Assembly: GCF_003946045.1 (NCBI RefSeq)
Contig: NZ_RHNW01000001.1
Coordinates: forward strand, 310,001-374,000
Reading direction: 5' to 3'
Length of the DNA stretch: 64,000 nt
Source: Levilactobacillus mulengensis
GTDB taxonomy: Bacteria > Bacillota > Bacilli > Lactobacillales > Lactobacillaceae
In this document: positions 17,424-27,688 of the stretch, one piece after another
Layout: each line of letters begins with the position of its first letter
Position numbering within the stretch: position 1 is the stretch's first letter
Program-made: the position numbers and the translations under genes
Notes under the pieces: model-generated
What the model was told of the DNA's origin: nothing
Databases searched by the model: none
The model's input: the letters and a program-made list of their open reading frames with translations, nothing else

Positions 17424-18020
17424 TTATTCCTCCCCAAAGGCTTGTTGCTCGATCCAGTTCCAGACGGCATCCTTCCCAATCTTCTTGGGTGCCGAGAACA
17501 TGATGATGTTGTCCGCATCGCTAGGCAGGTCCATCGTCTTCTTGATCAGGCTAACCGCTTGGTTCCACTTACCACGCGCAATCTTGTCACTCTTGGTGGC
17601 AACAATCAGCGTTGGTAAACCATAGTAAGCCAGCCACTGATACATCGTCACATCGTCCTCAGTTGGCGCGTGACGGGCATCCACGAGGGAAACGACCCCT
17701 TTTAACTGGTCACGTTGGGTCAGGTAGGTTTCGATCATGTTCCCCCACTTTTCCCGTTCTGACTTTGAAACCTTGGCATAGCCATAACCGGGGACGTCAA
17801 CGAAGTAGAGTTGGTCCTCCACGTTATAAAAGTTCAGGGTTTGTGTCTTCCCTGGTTGACTCGATGTCCGGGCATAAGAGTTCCGGTTGATCAGGACGTT
17901 CGTTAGTGAGGATTTACCCACGTTAGAACGACCGACCAGCGCAATCTCTGGGTACCCCGTCGTTGGGTACTGCACGGGGTCTACCGCGCTCATGACTAAT
18001 TCGACATGATTGACTTCCAT
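17424..18020 (-). CDS. engB: Ribosome biogenesis GTP-binding protein EngB (YsxC/YihA)
   Basis: A 198-residue GTPase needed for large-subunit assembly. The P-loop GRSNVGKSS is at residues 30-38, with DVPGYGYAK (G3) at about 74-82 and TKSDK (G4) near 142. Length is standard. It lies downstream of clpX as in most Firmicutes, but a terminator at 18163 separates them, so engB and the following mazG-like gene probably have their own promoter in the 188-base gap. Confidence 0.96.
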   Translation of the reverse strand: MEVNHVELVMSAVDPVQYPTTGYPEIALVGRSNVGKSSLTNVLINRNSYARTSSQPGKTQTLNFYNVEDQLYFVDVPGYGYAKVSKSEREKWGNMIETYLTQRDQLKGVVSLVDARHAPTEDDVTMYQWLAYYGLPTLIVATKSDKIARGKWNQAVSLIKKTMDLPSDADNIIMFSAPKKIGKDAVWNWIEQQAFGEE

Positions 18021-18162
18021 TAGTTAGTCCATCCTCTCCAAAATATCTTTCACCATTTTAACACAGAAAGACTGGCCACATGGCAAATTTTCTAAAGCGA
18101 CGCGGTGGAAGCCAGCCACGACGGGCAATGAAACTTTTTTTAAATTAAAAACTCGGGCCACG

Positions 18163-18195
18163 AAAAAAGGAGCCAAGGCCGTAGCCCCGACTCCC
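18163..18195 (-). terminator. Rho-independent terminator after clpX
   Basis: On the minus strand GGAGTCGGGGC and GCCTTGGCTCC form a stem followed by six T residues. Confidence 0.8.
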
Positions 18196-18208
18196 AGTGA
18201 CACAAAAA

Positions 18209-19465
18209 TTATGACGCCTTTTGATCCTTTAAGACCAGTTCCGGTTCGGCATGGTTGGTAACCGTGTCGGCCGTAATGATGACCTTAGCCACGTCGTTAC
18301 GACTTGGGAGGTCAAACATAATATCGCGCATCACATCTTCAATGATGGACCGCAAGCCCCGGGCACCCGTGTTCCGTGCGATGGCTAACTTGGCCATTTC
18401 ACGTAAGGCGGCTGGTTGGAACTCGAGCTCAACGTTATCTAATGACAATAACTTCTCGTATTGCTTGACCAGCGCGTTCTTAGGTTCCGTCAAGATCCGG
18501 ACCAAGTCGTTCTCGTCCAGTTTTTCCAGAGCCGTTAAAATTGGTAACCGACCAATAAATTCAGGAATCAGCCCAAATTGTAAGAGGTCTTCTGGAATGA
18601 CGTGTTGCATTAAGCTATCGCCTGAGGCCAACACGTTTTGTTCCTTGGTGTCGGCACCGAAACCAATCGTCTGGTCACCCAAACGCCGCTTAACGATACC
18701 GTCAATCCCATCAAAGGCCCCACCAACGATGAATAAGATGTTGGTCGTGTCAATTTGAATGAATTCTTGTTGGGGATGTTTCCGACCACCCTGAGGCGGC
18801 ACGTTGGCAATCGTCCCTTCCAAGATCTTCAACAGGGCCTGTTGGACCCCTTCACCAGAAACGTCCCGCGTAATCGACACGTTTTCGGCCTTCTTGGCGA
18901 TCTTATCAATTTCATCGATGTAAATGATGCCCTTTTCAGCCCGTTCAACGTCGTAATCGGCGCTTTGCAAGAGCTTCAACAGGATGTTTTCAACATCTTC
19001 ACCCACATAACCGGCTTCGGTCAGGGTCGTGGCATCGGCAATGGCAAATGGCACGTTCAAAATCTTAGCCAGGCTTTGTGCCAGGTAAGTCTTCCCGGAA
19101 CCAGTAGGTCCGATCACAGCGATGTTACTCTTCTGCAATTCAGGGCCGTCATTGTCGGCCTGAGCCATTTCGTTGACCCGCTTGTAGTGGTTGTAAACGG
19201 CCACTGAAAGCGTCCGCTTAGCTTCGCTTTGGCCAATGACATAGTCGTCAAGTGTCTTGACGATATCTGCCGGCGTTGGTACTTCTAAGGTTTCTTGTGC
19301 GGCGTCTTGGCTGAACTCTTCATCGATGATTTCCTTACAAAGGTCGATGCATTCGTTACAGATGTAAACACCTGGGCCAGCAACAATCTTCTGCACTTGG
19401 TCTTGTGATTTACCACAGAATGAGCACGTTACTGGGCCATTCGTTTCGTCGGTGTTTTCAAACAA
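18209..19465 (-). CDS. clpX: ATP-dependent Clp protease ATP-binding subunit ClpX
   Basis: The AAA+ unfoldase that feeds substrates to ClpP. The 418-residue protein starts with the zinc-binding domain (Cys14, Cys17, Cys36, Cys39), then Walker A GPTGSGKT near residue 118, Walker [12 protein letters not shown], and the pore and C-terminal small domain with [13 protein letters not shown]. Gene order tig-clpX-engB is conserved in Firmicutes. A -10-like TATAGT lies about 100 bases upstream on the minus strand, and a terminator ends tig before it, so clpX is likely transcribed on its own. Confidence 0.98.
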   Translation of the reverse strand: MFENTDETNGPVTCSFCGKSQDQVQKIVAGPGVYICNECIDLCKEIIDEEFSQDAAQETLEVPTPADIVKTLDDYVIGQSEAKRTLSVAVYNHYKRVNEMAQADNDGPELQKSNIAVIGPTGSGKTYLAQSLAKILNVPFAIADATTLTEAGYVGEDVENILLKLLQSADYDVERAEKGIIYIDEIDKIAKKAENVSITRDVSGEGVQQALLKILEGTIANVPPQGGRKHPQQEFIQIDTTNILFIVGGAFDGIDGIVKRRLGDQTIGFGADTKEQNVLASGDSLMQHVIPEDLLQFGLIPEFIGRLPILTALEKLDENDLVRILTEPKNALVKQYEKLLSLDNVELEFQPAALREMAKLAIARNTGARGLRSIIEDVMRDIMFDLPSRNDVAKVIITADTVTNHAEPELVLKDQKAS

Positions 19466-19624
19466 ATAAACTCACCCTTTCTCTCCAGGCTTAAGCCTTA
19501 ACTAAATGATTCGTTTTTGGTCAGTAAACCTGTCGAACTATCCAGGTTTCCCATCAATCGTGTACTATACCACAGTTGACGACCCCTGAAAATTATTTTG
19601 CCTCGCACAACAAGTTTGCGATAT

Positions 19625-19660
19625 AAAAAAACCGGAACAACAGCGCCTGTCGTCCCGGTC
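19625..19660 (-). terminator. Rho-independent terminator after tig
   Basis: On the minus strand ACCGGGACGACAG and TGTTGTTCCGGT form a stem, followed by seven T residues. Confidence 0.85.
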
Positions 19661-19677
19661 ATGTCTAGCGGCAACGA

Positions 19678-20988
19678 TTATTCGTCGTCTTCGGCATCCT
19701 TCTTCTTGTCTTGCTTAGCGGAGTCGGCAATTAAGTCAACGGCACTCTTGATGGCGATATCATGCTTCAACATGTCATCTGAAAGGGCACTGCGAACAGC
19801 ACTTTCTTCCATACCGTATTGGGCAGCTAAGTCCTTAACTTCAGCAGCAACTTCGTCTTCGGAAGGTTCGATCTTTTCGGCTTCAACAACGGCTTCCAGA
19901 ACCAAGTTGGTCTTAACCCGCTTGTCAGCACCGTCAGTGAATTGCTTACGCAAGTCGTCTTCGGTCGTACCAGTCAATTGGAAGTACATCTTAGGTTCGA
20001 TACCTTGTTGTTGCATGTTAGCCAGGTATTGATCCATTTGACGGTCGATGTCATCCTTCAGCATAGCTGCTGGGATTTCAGCGATTTCGGCGTTGTCAAC
20101 AGCTTCACTGATGGCTTCGTCTTCGATGGCTTCGTGAGCAGCAGTCGTCTTTTGTTCCTTTAAGTTGTCTTTAGTCTTAGCCTTTAATTCTTCTAAGCTG
20201 TCAACGTCTTCGTCAACATCCTTAGCGAATTCATCGTCTAAGTCAGGCAATTGCTTTTCCTTAACTTCGTGGATGGTAACCTTGAAAGTGGCTTCCTTGT
20301 CACGTAAGTCTTCGGCTTGGTAGTCCTTAGGGAAAGTAACCTTAACGTCCACGTTTTCGCCAGCCTTGTGACCAACTAATTGGTCTTCGAAGCCAGGAAT
20401 GAAGGAGTTAGAGCCCAATTCCAGGGAGTAGTTGTCAGCCTTGCCACCGTCGAATTGCTTGCCGTCAACGTAACCGTCAAAGTCGATAACAACCGTATCG
20501 CCCTTAGCAGCGGCTTCGTCTTCTTTCAAGACTAATTCAGCTTGTTGTTGACGTTGCTTTTCTAATTCAGCGTCAATGTCCTTTTGGTAAACACGGGTGT
20601 TTTGCTTAGTTACGCTAAGGCCCTTGTAGTCACCAAGCTTAACGTCAGGCTTAACCGTAACGTCAGCCTTTAAGACCCAAGCCTTACCCTTGTCCATGGA
20701 TTCAACATCCACTTGGGGTTGGTCGACTGGTTCGATGCCAGCTTCTTTGATAGCAGCTTCATAAGCTTCTGGCAAGACAATGTTTAAAGCGTCTTGGTAG
20801 AGTGCTTCTTCACCGTACATTTGGTTGAAGATTTGACGTGGAACCCGGCCCTTACGGAAACCTGGAACCGCTAAATTCTTCTTAGTTTGTTGGAATGCTT
20901 TGTCCAAGCCTTCCTTAATCTTATCAGGAGCAATTTCAAAGGTCAGTTCGCCTTTAGTAGCTTCCTTTTTTTCCCACTTTGCAGCCAT
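19678..20988 (-). CDS. tig: Trigger factor
   Basis: The ribosome-bound chaperone and prolyl isomerase that meets nascent chains. The 436-residue protein shows the N-terminal ribosome-docking motif [13 protein letters not shown] at about residues 43-55, the FKBP-like isomerase domain (about 160-245, with [20 protein letters not shown]), a helical C-terminal domain, and an acidic and lysine-rich tail. GGAGGG lies upstream of the ATG. It is strongly codon-biased, as expected for an abundant protein. Confidence 0.98.
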   Translation of the reverse strand: MAAKWEKKEATKGELTFEIAPDKIKEGLDKAFQQTKKNLAVPGFRKGRVPRQIFNQMYGEEALYQDALNIVLPEAYEAAIKEAGIEPVDQPQVDVESMDKGKAWVLKADVTVKPDVKLGDYKGLSVTKQNTRVYQKDIDAELEKQRQQQAELVLKEDEAAAKGDTVVIDFDGYVDGKQFDGGKADNYSLELGSNSFIPGFEDQLVGHKAGENVDVKVTFPKDYQAEDLRDKEATFKVTIHEVKEKQLPDLDDEFAKDVDEDVDSLEELKAKTKDNLKEQKTTAAHEAIEDEAISEAVDNAEIAEIPAAMLKDDIDRQMDQYLANMQQQGIEPKMYFQLTGTTEDDLRKQFTDGADKRVKTNLVLEAVVEAEKIEPSEDEVAAEVKDLAAQYGMEESAVRSALSDDMLKHDIAIKSAVDLIADSAKQDKKKDAEDDE

Positions 20989-21191
20989 TATTTTCCCTCC
21001 GAAATGAAAGATATTACTATTTACAATTCTAGCAATTGCATACTGTATTAGTGTACCTTATGGCGCCCAAATTGTAAAATGATTTTTGCCGAAACACCGT
21101 GAATGGCGCGGATTCTTTGCCTATTTTCGCAGAAAATTCACAAATCGAACCCGTTGACCACTGAACATGGGTTTGGATTTCTGGTCAAAAC

Positions 21192-21226
21192 AAAAGGGAC
21201 CGAAAAGATAAACTTTTCGACCCCTC
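21192..21226 (-). terminator. Rho-independent terminator after tuf
   Basis: On the minus strand GGGGTCGAAAAG pairs with CTTTTCGGTCCC, followed by a short T tract. Confidence 0.85.
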
Positions 21227-21251
21227 TTGCAGATACGCTAATTAATTAAAA

Positions 21252-22442
21252 TTAGTCGTCAATTTCCGTAACGGTACCGGCACCAACGGTGTGGCCACCT
21301 TCACGAACAGTGAACTTCGTACCCTTTTCAATGGCAGCTGGTTGGATCAGTTCAACAGTGAACGTCACGTTGTCACCAGGCATAACCATTTCAACGCCAT
21401 CAGGCAATTCGATAACACCAGTGATATCAGTGGTGTGGAAGTAGAATTGTGGACGGTAGTTGGAGAAGAATGGCGTATGACGGCCACCTTCTTCTTTGCT
21501 CAAGATGTAGACTTCACCCTTGAACTCCTTGTGCGTTTGGATCGAGCCTGGCTTAGCCAAAACTTGTCCACGAACAACTTGTTCACGGTTAATCCCACGG
21601 AGCAATGCACCAACGTTATCCCCGGCTTCACCAAGGTCCAACGTCTTACGGAACATTTCAAGACCAGTAACAGTCGTCTTCAATACGTCGTCATGTAAAC
21701 CAACGATTTCGACTTCGTCACCAACCTTAACCATCCCACGGTCGATACGACCAGAAGCAACAGTCCCACGACCAGTGATCGTGAAGACGTCTTCAACTGG
21801 CATCAAGAATGGCTTGTCGTTTTCACGTTCTGGAGTTGGGATGTAATCATCAACAACATCCATCAAGTGAAGGATAACCTTTTCTTGTTCTTCGTCGCCT
21901 TCGAGAGCCTTCAAAGCAGAACCGCGGATAACAGGAATGTCATCACCAGGGTAATCGTATTCTGAAAGCAACTCACGAACTTCCATTTCAACTAAGTCGA
22001 CAAGTTCGTCGTCGTCAACAAGATCAGTCTTGTTTAAGAAGACGATGATGTATTCAACACCCACTTGGCGAGCAAGCAAAATGTGTTCACGGGTTTGTGG
22101 CATAGGGCCATCAGTAGCGGCAACAACCAAGATAGCACCGTCCATTTGGGCAGCACCAGTGATCATGTTCTTGATGTAGTCAGCATGTCCTGGGGCATCG
22201 ATATGCGCATAGTGACGCTTTTCCGTTTCGTATTCAACGTGAGCAGTGTTGATCGTGATACCACGTTCACGTTCTTCTGGAGCAGCATCGATATCAGCGT
22301 AATCTTCGGCCTTTGCTAAACCTTTGCTAGCAAGTACCTTAGTGATTGCAGCAGTTAACGTCGTTTTCCCATGGTCAATATGGCCAATAGTACCAATATT
22401 TACATGGGGTTTAGTTCTTTCATAATGTTCTTTTTCAGCCAT
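21252..22442 (-). CDS. tuf: Elongation factor Tu
   Basis: Delivers aminoacyl-tRNA to the ribosome as a GTP complex. The 396-residue protein has G1 GHIDHGKT at 20-27, the DAPGHADY G3 motif near 81-88, NKTD G4 near 136, and domains 2 and 3 with the conserved RGITI switch region. GGAGGG precedes the ATG. A TATAAT -10 box lies 74 bases upstream. Codon use is strongly biased. It lies between tig and a TPR-protein gene, the usual lactobacillus place. Confidence 0.99.
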   Translation of the reverse strand: MAEKEHYERTKPHVNIGTIGHIDHGKTTLTAAITKVLASKGLAKAEDYADIDAAPEERERGITINTAHVEYETEKRHYAHIDAPGHADYIKNMITGAAQMDGAILVVAATDGPMPQTREHILLARQVGVEYIIVFLNKTDLVDDDELVDLVEMEVRELLSEYDYPGDDIPVIRGSALKALEGDEEQEKVILHLMDVVDDYIPTPERENDKPFLMPVEDVFTITGRGTVASGRIDRGMVKVGDEVEIVGLHDDVLKTTVTGLEMFRKTLDLGEAGDNVGALLRGINREQVVRGQVLAKPGSIQTHKEFKGEVYILSKEEGGRHTPFFSNYRPQFYFHTTDITGVIELPDGVEMVMPGDNVTFTVELIQPAAIEKGTKFTVREGGHTVGAGTVTEIDD

Positions 22443-22515
22443 TAATGAAACCCTCCTGTATTTTATCGCAAGCGCAATTTATCTTCCGAAGAAAACAAAC
22501 TACCCTTTGCGTAAA

Positions 22516-22521
22516 ATTATA
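22516..22521 (-). promoter_or_regulatory. -10 box of tuf promoter
   Basis: A consensus TATAAT on the minus strand about 74 bases before the start of tuf. The -35 region (TTTCCC or TTCCCT) is a poor match. Confidence 0.55.
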
Positions 22522-22613
22522 CTACTTCTTTTCAGAAAGGGAAAGCTGGAACCCTCCCAAAAAAGAATCCTTGACCAGTATATATGCTGAAGAATTATTT
22601 GTAAACTAAAATT

Positions 22614-23579
22614 TCACTCATTTTCGGGATTTTCGGGATTTTGTCCCCCGATTACATCGAAGAGTTCCGCCATGAAGCGGTTTAGCGTGGTTTGCCAGTC
22701 TTGCATTTCCTTAATCATTTCTTCAGAAACGGTGGCCGTCAGGGGTAATCCTGCAATGGTTTGCACCCAACTGACCGGATCCGTGATGGTGCGATCGATG
22801 AACGGGTACAGCATCATCAGCTGTAACGTAATCGTTTGCTGTAAGTTCGCTGCCAGCATCGGATCTTGCTGGCCTAAATCTTCCTGCAAGTATTTCTGAA
22901 ACGCCACAGCGGCCTTGCTCGTCCCCACTGGCTGGAGTTCCTTCACGGCCACAGTGTAGATTCGATCATCCAACCAGTGTAGTTTGACCGTCTGATCGAC
23001 GTGTAGCCGCATGAGGCCCTCCAGCAGGTCTGCCCGCAGTAAGGGGTGCAAAAAGGGATCGACCAACAGATACTGCACGCCCTGCAAGTACATGGCTAGC
23101 GGCAGCTGACGAGCATGCTCCAAGCGCTCTCGCTGCTCGTTAAAGGGAACGTCCCCCAGGTGATAGAATTGCTTGGCAATCACCCGTTGCGTTGCCGCGA
23201 GGGACTCAGTCGAAGCCGCCTCGGCCGCCTCAATCTGAGCCAGCCCCCCTGCTCGCCAAGTTTCGGCTGCAGCTAGGGCGCAGAACTCACGGGCAAATAT
23301 AAATTGTTGATTCTTCAAGGCCACGTCCAGCCGGAGCTGAAAATCCTTGGCCGTCGTCAAATAAACGCTGTTCTGCTCGGCCGCATATTGTTCGGCCATT
23401 AGATATTTCTGGTCGTGGTAAAGACTTGCGACCACATAGCGGTTCAATTCGGCCGTTTGCTGGTCCTGATAGAGCGTTTCAAAGAGGTCACTTGCCGTTG
23501 ACCATTGACGACTTTCAAACGCCGCTACGGCCTTCTGATAGGCCTCATCACGAGCCGCTGGACTAGGAAAATTTGACAT
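22614..23579 (-). CDS. Tetratricopeptide repeat-like protein
   Basis: A 321-residue soluble, alpha-helical protein. N-terminal helices such as AYQKAVAAFESRQWSTASDLFETLYQ fit a TPR pair, followed by further helix pairs rich in Leu, Ala and Gln. No catalytic motif is seen. Its start at 23579 (GGAGGAAGACCC before ATG) is preferred over the longer frame to 23654. The position next to rnjB and tuf matches conserved TPR proteins of lactobacilli, but the partner is unknown. Confidence 0.75.
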   Translation of the reverse strand: MSNFPSPAARDEAYQKAVAAFESRQWSTASDLFETLYQDQQTAELNRYVVASLYHDQKYLMAEQYAAEQNSVYLTTAKDFQLRLDVALKNQQFIFAREFCALAAAETWRAGGLAQIEAAEAASTESLAATQRVIAKQFYHLGDVPFNEQRERLEHARQLPLAMYLQGVQYLLVDPFLHPLLRADLLEGLMRLHVDQTVKLHWLDDRIYTVAVKELQPVGTSKAAVAFQKYLQEDLGQQDPMLAANLQQTITLQLMMLYPFIDRTITDPVSWVQTIAGLPLTATVSEEMIKEMQDWQTTLNRFMAELFDVIGGQNPENPENE

Positions 23580-23657
23580 GGGTCTTCCTCCTTTAGGGTA
23601 TCGTGTTGACAACTCAAAACGGACCCCTGCCAAATCGGTAGGAGGCCCGCTCATTAG

Positions 23658-25529
23658 TTAAGCTTGTTGGTCGGTCGTTGCGGCCGGTTTGTTGCTGTGA
23701 TGCCGTTTCCGATTGCGGTGTGGCTTATTCGCAGTCTTTTCTGCCTTGGCTGGTTGTTTGGTCTCTTTGGCCTTGGCTGGCTTCTTTTTAGCCTTAGGCT
23801 TGGGTTGGGTAGCAGGCGTTTCTTCCTTACCGCCATCCTTTGCCTTGCTGGTACTCCGCCGGTGATGTTGGTTAACTTCCATGATCACGGGCAGAATCAC
23901 AGGACGCCGGTGCGTTTGTTCAAAGAGGTAATGACTCAAATGTTCCCGCACATCCTGCTTGAGGTGACCCCAATCAAACTCTTTGTTGTCCAAATTATTT
24001 TGAACAGCCTTCCGGATGATTTGACCACTCTCTTGCATCAGGTCCTTATTAGCCTTCACGTAAACAAAGCCACGTGAGGTAATCTTAGGATCCGCCACGA
24101 TTTGCTTCTTCTTGCGGTCAATGGTAACCACGGCGATAAAGATCCCGTCGTCGGCCAAGACTTTCCGGTCACGTAAAACAATGTTCCCGATGTCACCAAC
24201 ACCGATACCATCAATCATGGTATCGCTGACGTCGATGCCTTCGCCTAAGCCCATGTTGCCCTTATCATAGGTCAACACGTCACCCTTGGCCAGAATAAAG
24301 ATATGGTCAGCGGGCATGCCCAACTCCTGGGCCGCTTCAGCGTGAGCATTCAGTAACCGGTATTCCCCTTGAATTGGGACCAGGTACTGTGGCTTTAACA
24401 GGTTCAGCATTAATTGCAGGTCGCGTTTGTAAGCGTGGCCTGATGAATTCAGGTCATCTGAAATAGCCTTGACTTCGCCACCGGCCCGGTAAATCATGTC
24501 ACGGGTCTGCGCAACCGTCGTATCCATGGCATGGGATGGCGTGGTCGTGATGTAGACCAAGTCACCCTCCAGGATATTTAAGTCTTTTTCTTGTTTGTTG
24601 GCCATCCGTTGAATCGCCTTGATGGGTTCACCCATCTTACCAGTTTGCAGGATAACTGTTTCGGCTGGCGACAGACTGTCCAGTTGGGCGGTCGTGACTA
24701 ATAAATCATCGTCAAAGACCAATTTGCCCAGCTTCATCGCCGTGTTCACGATTTTTTCAAGGTCTTGTCCGGTCAGGCAGACCTTCCGTCCGGTTTTAGC
24801 AGCCGCATCAAAGACCTGTTGAATCCGCAGAATGTTCGAAGCCACACAAGCAACGACCACGCGGCCATCTCTGTAGTGGAAAGTTTCTTCAATGTCTTCC
24901 GCAATCGTTTGCTCCGAGGCATTCATCGCTGGATTTTCGGCGTTGGCGGAGTCGCTCAAGACTGCGAGCACCCCGGCCTGACCAATGCTCCCTAACCGCG
25001 CGTAGTCGGTTTGGTAGCCCGGCTTAGCGGTTTGGTCAAATTTAAAGTCACCAGTGTAGATGATTTGGCCTTCGTCAGTCTTCAAATCAATTCCCAATGA
25101 TTCTGGAATGGAATGGGTCGTTGAGAAGAAGGAAACCACCACGTCACCGAAGTCGATTTCCGTTTTTTCATCAATAATGTGAAAGTCATCGTAATCTTTG
25201 ATCTTGGGTTCAGCTTCGACGCCAATTTTAGCTAAGGCAATCGTCATTTCGGACCCAAAGACGGGTACGTTAAATTCGCTTAAGAAGTAAGGTAACGCCC
25301 CAATCGCATCGGCATGGCCGTGGGTCAAAAAGACCGCCACGATCCGATCCTTATTTTCACGTAAGTAAGCCCAGTCAGGAATGACCACGTCAATCCCCAA
25401 CAATTCATTTTCCGGGTATTTTAAACCACAATCTAAAATGTAAATTCCGCCGTTAACATCGACGGCGTACATGTTCTTCCCGTTTTCGCGGACACCGCCA
25501 AACGGGATAATCTTAATCTTCGCACTCAT
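23658..25529 (-). CDS. rnjB: Ribonuclease J2
   Basis: A second RNase J paralogue in the window, of the metallo-beta-lactamase/beta-CASP family. The first metal motif reads HGHADA at residues 70-75, so the last histidine of HxHxDH is replaced by Ala75. That is the mark of RNase J2, which is weak or inactive alone and works in a complex with RNase J1. The other core blocks (TTHSIPESLG, GDFKFDQT, GSGH-type loop SSGHAYKRD) are intact. After about residue 560 there is a Lys/Pro/Ala-rich disordered tail of some 60 residues, longer than usual and likely RNA-binding. Confidence 0.95.
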   Translation of the reverse strand: MSAKIKIIPFGGVRENGKNMYAVDVNGGIYILDCGLKYPENELLGIDVVIPDWAYLRENKDRIVAVFLTHGHADAIGALPYFLSEFNVPVFGSEMTIALAKIGVEAEPKIKDYDDFHIIDEKTEIDFGDVVVSFFSTTHSIPESLGIDLKTDEGQIIYTGDFKFDQTAKPGYQTDYARLGSIGQAGVLAVLSDSANAENPAMNASEQTIAEDIEETFHYRDGRVVVACVASNILRIQQVFDAAAKTGRKVCLTGQDLEKIVNTAMKLGKLVFDDDLLVTTAQLDSLSPAETVILQTGKMGEPIKAIQRMANKQEKDLNILEGDLVYITTTPSHAMDTTVAQTRDMIYRAGGEVKAISDDLNSSGHAYKRDLQLMLNLLKPQYLVPIQGEYRLLNAHAEAAQELGMPADHIFILAKGDVLTYDKGNMGLGEGIDVSDTMIDGIGVGDIGNIVLRDRKVLADDGIFIAVVTIDRKKKQIVADPKITSRGFVYVKANKDLMQESGQIIRKAVQNNLDNKEFDWGHLKQDVREHLSHYLFEQTHRRPVILPVIMEVNQHHRRSTSKAKDGGKEETPATQPKPKAKKKPAKAKETKQPAKAEKTANKPHRNRKRHHSNKPAATTDQQA

Positions 25530-25691
25530 AAGTTCACCTCAAGATATCTTCAATAGTTTTTAATTCAATCCTGGTATTGATCACCAGTACTTTATGCTGG
25601 GTAGAATAACCCAGATTCGTCCATGATTAAACTTTCTTCAGTTTACCACACTTTAACCGTTTGCAGTACTAAGATGATAGTTGAGGCAAAA

Positions 25692-25724
25692 GAAAAAGCC
25701 CCTCGCCATTTCTGGCAAGGGACT
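25692..25724 (-). terminator. Rho-independent terminator after rpsO
   Basis: On the minus strand CCCTTGCCA and TGGCGAGGGG form a tight stem around GAAA, followed by five T residues. Confidence 0.85.
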
Positions 25725-25737
25725 CCGGTGCGACGAA

Positions 25738-26007
25738 TTAACGACGCAGGCCTAAGCTCTTGATTAATTCACGGTAACGTTGAGAATCAGTCTTCCGTAA
25801 GTAAGCCAAAAGGTTACGACGGTGACCAATCTTCTTCATCAAACCACGTTGTGAGTGGAAGTCTTTCCGGTGTTGTTGCATATGAACGTTGATTTCGTTG
25901 ATATCAGCGGTCAAAACAGCGACTTGGACTTCGGTAGAACCCGTGTCACCTTCGTGACGAGCGTATTGCTTGATGATTTCGTTTTTCTTTGCTTGACTAA
26001 TAGCCAT
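25738..26007 (-). CDS. rpsO: 30S ribosomal protein S15
   Basis: An 89-residue primary-binding protein of the small subunit, contacting 16S rRNA. It starts [18 protein letters not shown] and contains the conserved [12 protein letters not shown] and [16 protein letters not shown] blocks. I use the ATG at 26007 with AAGGGTGG upstream, not the earlier in-frame ATG at 26028. It stands alone and is divergent from rpsT. Confidence 0.98.
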   Translation of the reverse strand: MAISQAKKNEIIKQYARHEGDTGSTEVQVAVLTADINEINVHMQQHRKDFHSQRGLMKKIGHRRNLLAYLRKTDSQRYRELIKSLGLRR

Positions 26008-26194
26008 GGTAAATATACCACCCTTCAAATAATTGCCCCAAACTGAGTAAGTCGGCGGTGGCCGCCTGGCGAACTAAGTTAGAGGTTTGTGCTTAAGCAC
26101 AGTTATCTACTATACGGGACTTGCCGATAAAGTGCAAGTTTTTTCCCCGATTGCCTATCAAGTAAAATTACTTTACATTTATCGCAACAGGGTC

Positions 26195-26223
26195 TTGCAT
26201 TCGGCCCCGGCCTTCTGTATAAT
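26195..26223 (+). promoter_or_regulatory. Sigma-A promoter of rpsT
   Basis: TTGCAT (26195-26200), a 17-base spacer and TATAAT (26218-26223) form a near-consensus promoter 61 bases before the rpsT start codon. Confidence 0.75.
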
Positions 26224-26284
26224 TACATACGTTGAAATTAAGATTTCCGGTACAAAGGATTTCTCATTCGGAGGTGAAATTTTC

Positions 26285-26539
26285 ATGCCAATTATCAAAT
26301 CAGCAATCGAACGTGCCAAGACCAACGTTAAGGCTAACGAACGTAACTCTGCTCAATTGAGCACTATGCGGACTGCCGTTAAGCGTTTTGAACAAGCTAA
26401 GACCGCCGGTGCCGACAACGCGGAAGACTTATTCCGTCAAGCTAGTGCTGCAGTTGACAAGGCCGCTTCAAAGGGCTTGATCAAGCGTAACAAGGCTGCC
26501 CGTGACAAGTCACGGATGGCTGCACGTTTAGCTAAGTAA
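26285..26539 (+). CDS. rpsT: 30S ribosomal protein S20
   Basis: An 84-residue, lysine- and arginine-rich helical protein of the small subunit. It starts [20 protein letters not shown] and ends [27 protein letters not shown] lies before the ATG at 26285. The upstream in-frame extension to 26087 lacks a ribosome site. A consensus promoter and a terminator delimit a one-gene unit between rpsO and the holA/com block. Confidence 0.98.
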   Translation: MPIIKSAIERAKTNVKANERNSAQLSTMRTAVKRFEQAKTAGADNAEDLFRQASAAVDKAASKGLIKRNKAARDKSRMAARLAK

Positions 26540-26572
26540 TCAATTAATCAAAACGATTAGATGATGCAATCA

Positions 26573-26608
26573 GGCGATTGACCACTTCTGTGGTCAATCG
26601 CCTTTTTT
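26573..26608 (+). terminator. Rho-independent terminator after rpsT
   Basis: GGCGATTGACCAC pairs with GTGGTCAATCGCC, followed by six T residues. Confidence 0.9.
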
Positions 26609-26615
26609 GTCGTCT

Positions 26616-26647
26616 AAAAAAGGTGCCGACATTCCCTGCCGGCACCA
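26616..26647 (-). terminator. Rho-independent terminator of the comEA-holA unit
   Basis: On the minus strand GGTGCCGGCA and TGTCGGCACC form a stem followed by six T residues, just beyond the holA stop codon. Confidence 0.85.
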
Positions 26648-26659
26648 CGTATATCTATC

Positions 26660-27688
26660 TTAGGCAACTTGACTCGCAAATTGCGTCATGAATAACGAAA
26701 ACAGCATTTCTGGTTCCATCGCCGTCGACTTCATCTGCTGTTCGACCCGAAAGAGGCCCAAGTATGCCCGGTTCAAATCGGTCAGCTTAAAGCGTCGCTG
26801 ACTCTGCAGCGCTAATTTGATTCGGTACGGGTGCACCTTTAAGATGCTGGCTAATTTGCCTTGACTGTATCCCTGCTTGGCTAAGACCTTGGTTTGAATC
26901 AATAGTCGAAATTGTCCCTGCAGGATAGCATTGATTCGCAGCGGTTCTTCCTTAGCCTGTAGCAGTTCTCGGTATAGGGTCACTGCCCCCGCCGTATCCT
27001 TAGCTAAGACCCGGTTGACCAGGTCAAACACATTTTGCGTTAAGGTCTGTCGCACCAGTCCGGTGACGGCTGCCAGCTCAATCGTTTTGCTTGGCAAAGA
27101 AAAGAGTTCCAACTTAGGGAGTTCACTCATCATGAGGGTCAGATCCGCGTCGGTCCGCTGAATCAATTCGTTAAGTGCGGCCGGTGCCATACTATAACCA
27201 TCCTGCTTGAGCTGGCCTTCAATAAACTGCCGAACCTCACGCTCCGCAAAGTTGCCGATTTCAATCGTCGTGGCAACTTTTTTTAATTGCTTCGACACTT
27301 TCTTCCGGCCATCTAGCTTCTCATACGGGGCAAAAAAGACCAATACCGTACTGGGCATGGGCGCCCCCAAGTACGTTTGGAGGCTATCAATATCGTGATT
27401 GACCTTCTGTTTCTTCGTTTCACCGGTTAAAAACTGGGGGTTGTCGATGCAAACGACCCGGCGCTCACCAAAGAACGGCGCCGCCATGGCATCGTCCAGG
27501 GCGACCGCCAATGGTACCGTGTCCATGTCATAGCTAGCGAAGTTCATGGTCTGTTCCTCAGCTGGCACACTATTCTTGAAGCCCGTCTTCAACCGCCGTT
27601 GCAGATAATCTGCCTGGCCCAGGATTAAATAAACGTTGGCCAACTGTCCCCCGTGTTCGAGTGTTTTTAAAAGTTCATTGATTGTCAC
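26660..27688 (-). CDS. holA: DNA polymerase III subunit delta
   Basis: The clamp-loader subunit that opens the sliding clamp. The 342-residue protein shows VYLILGQADYLQRRLK near the start, the central AAA+-like segment with FFAPYEKLDGRKKVSKQL, and the helical C-terminal collar. It overlaps the comEC stop region by 4 bases, so it is translationally coupled to the competence genes, which is the standard Firmicute order. A terminator follows directly. Confidence 0.93.
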   Translation of the reverse strand: MTINELLKTLEHGGQLANVYLILGQADYLQRRLKTGFKNSVPAEEQTMNFASYDMDTVPLAVALDDAMAAPFFGERRVVCIDNPQFLTGETKKQKVNHDIDSLQTYLGAPMPSTVLVFFAPYEKLDGRKKVSKQLKKVATTIEIGNFAEREVRQFIEGQLKQDGYSMAPAALNELIQRTDADLTLMMSELPKLELFSLPSKTIELAAVTGLVRQTLTQNVFDLVNRVLAKDTAGAVTLYRELLQAKEEPLRINAILQGQFRLLIQTKVLAKQGYSQGKLASILKVHPYRIKLALQSQRRFKLTDLNRAYLGLFRVEQQMKSTAMEPEMLFSLFMTQFASQVA

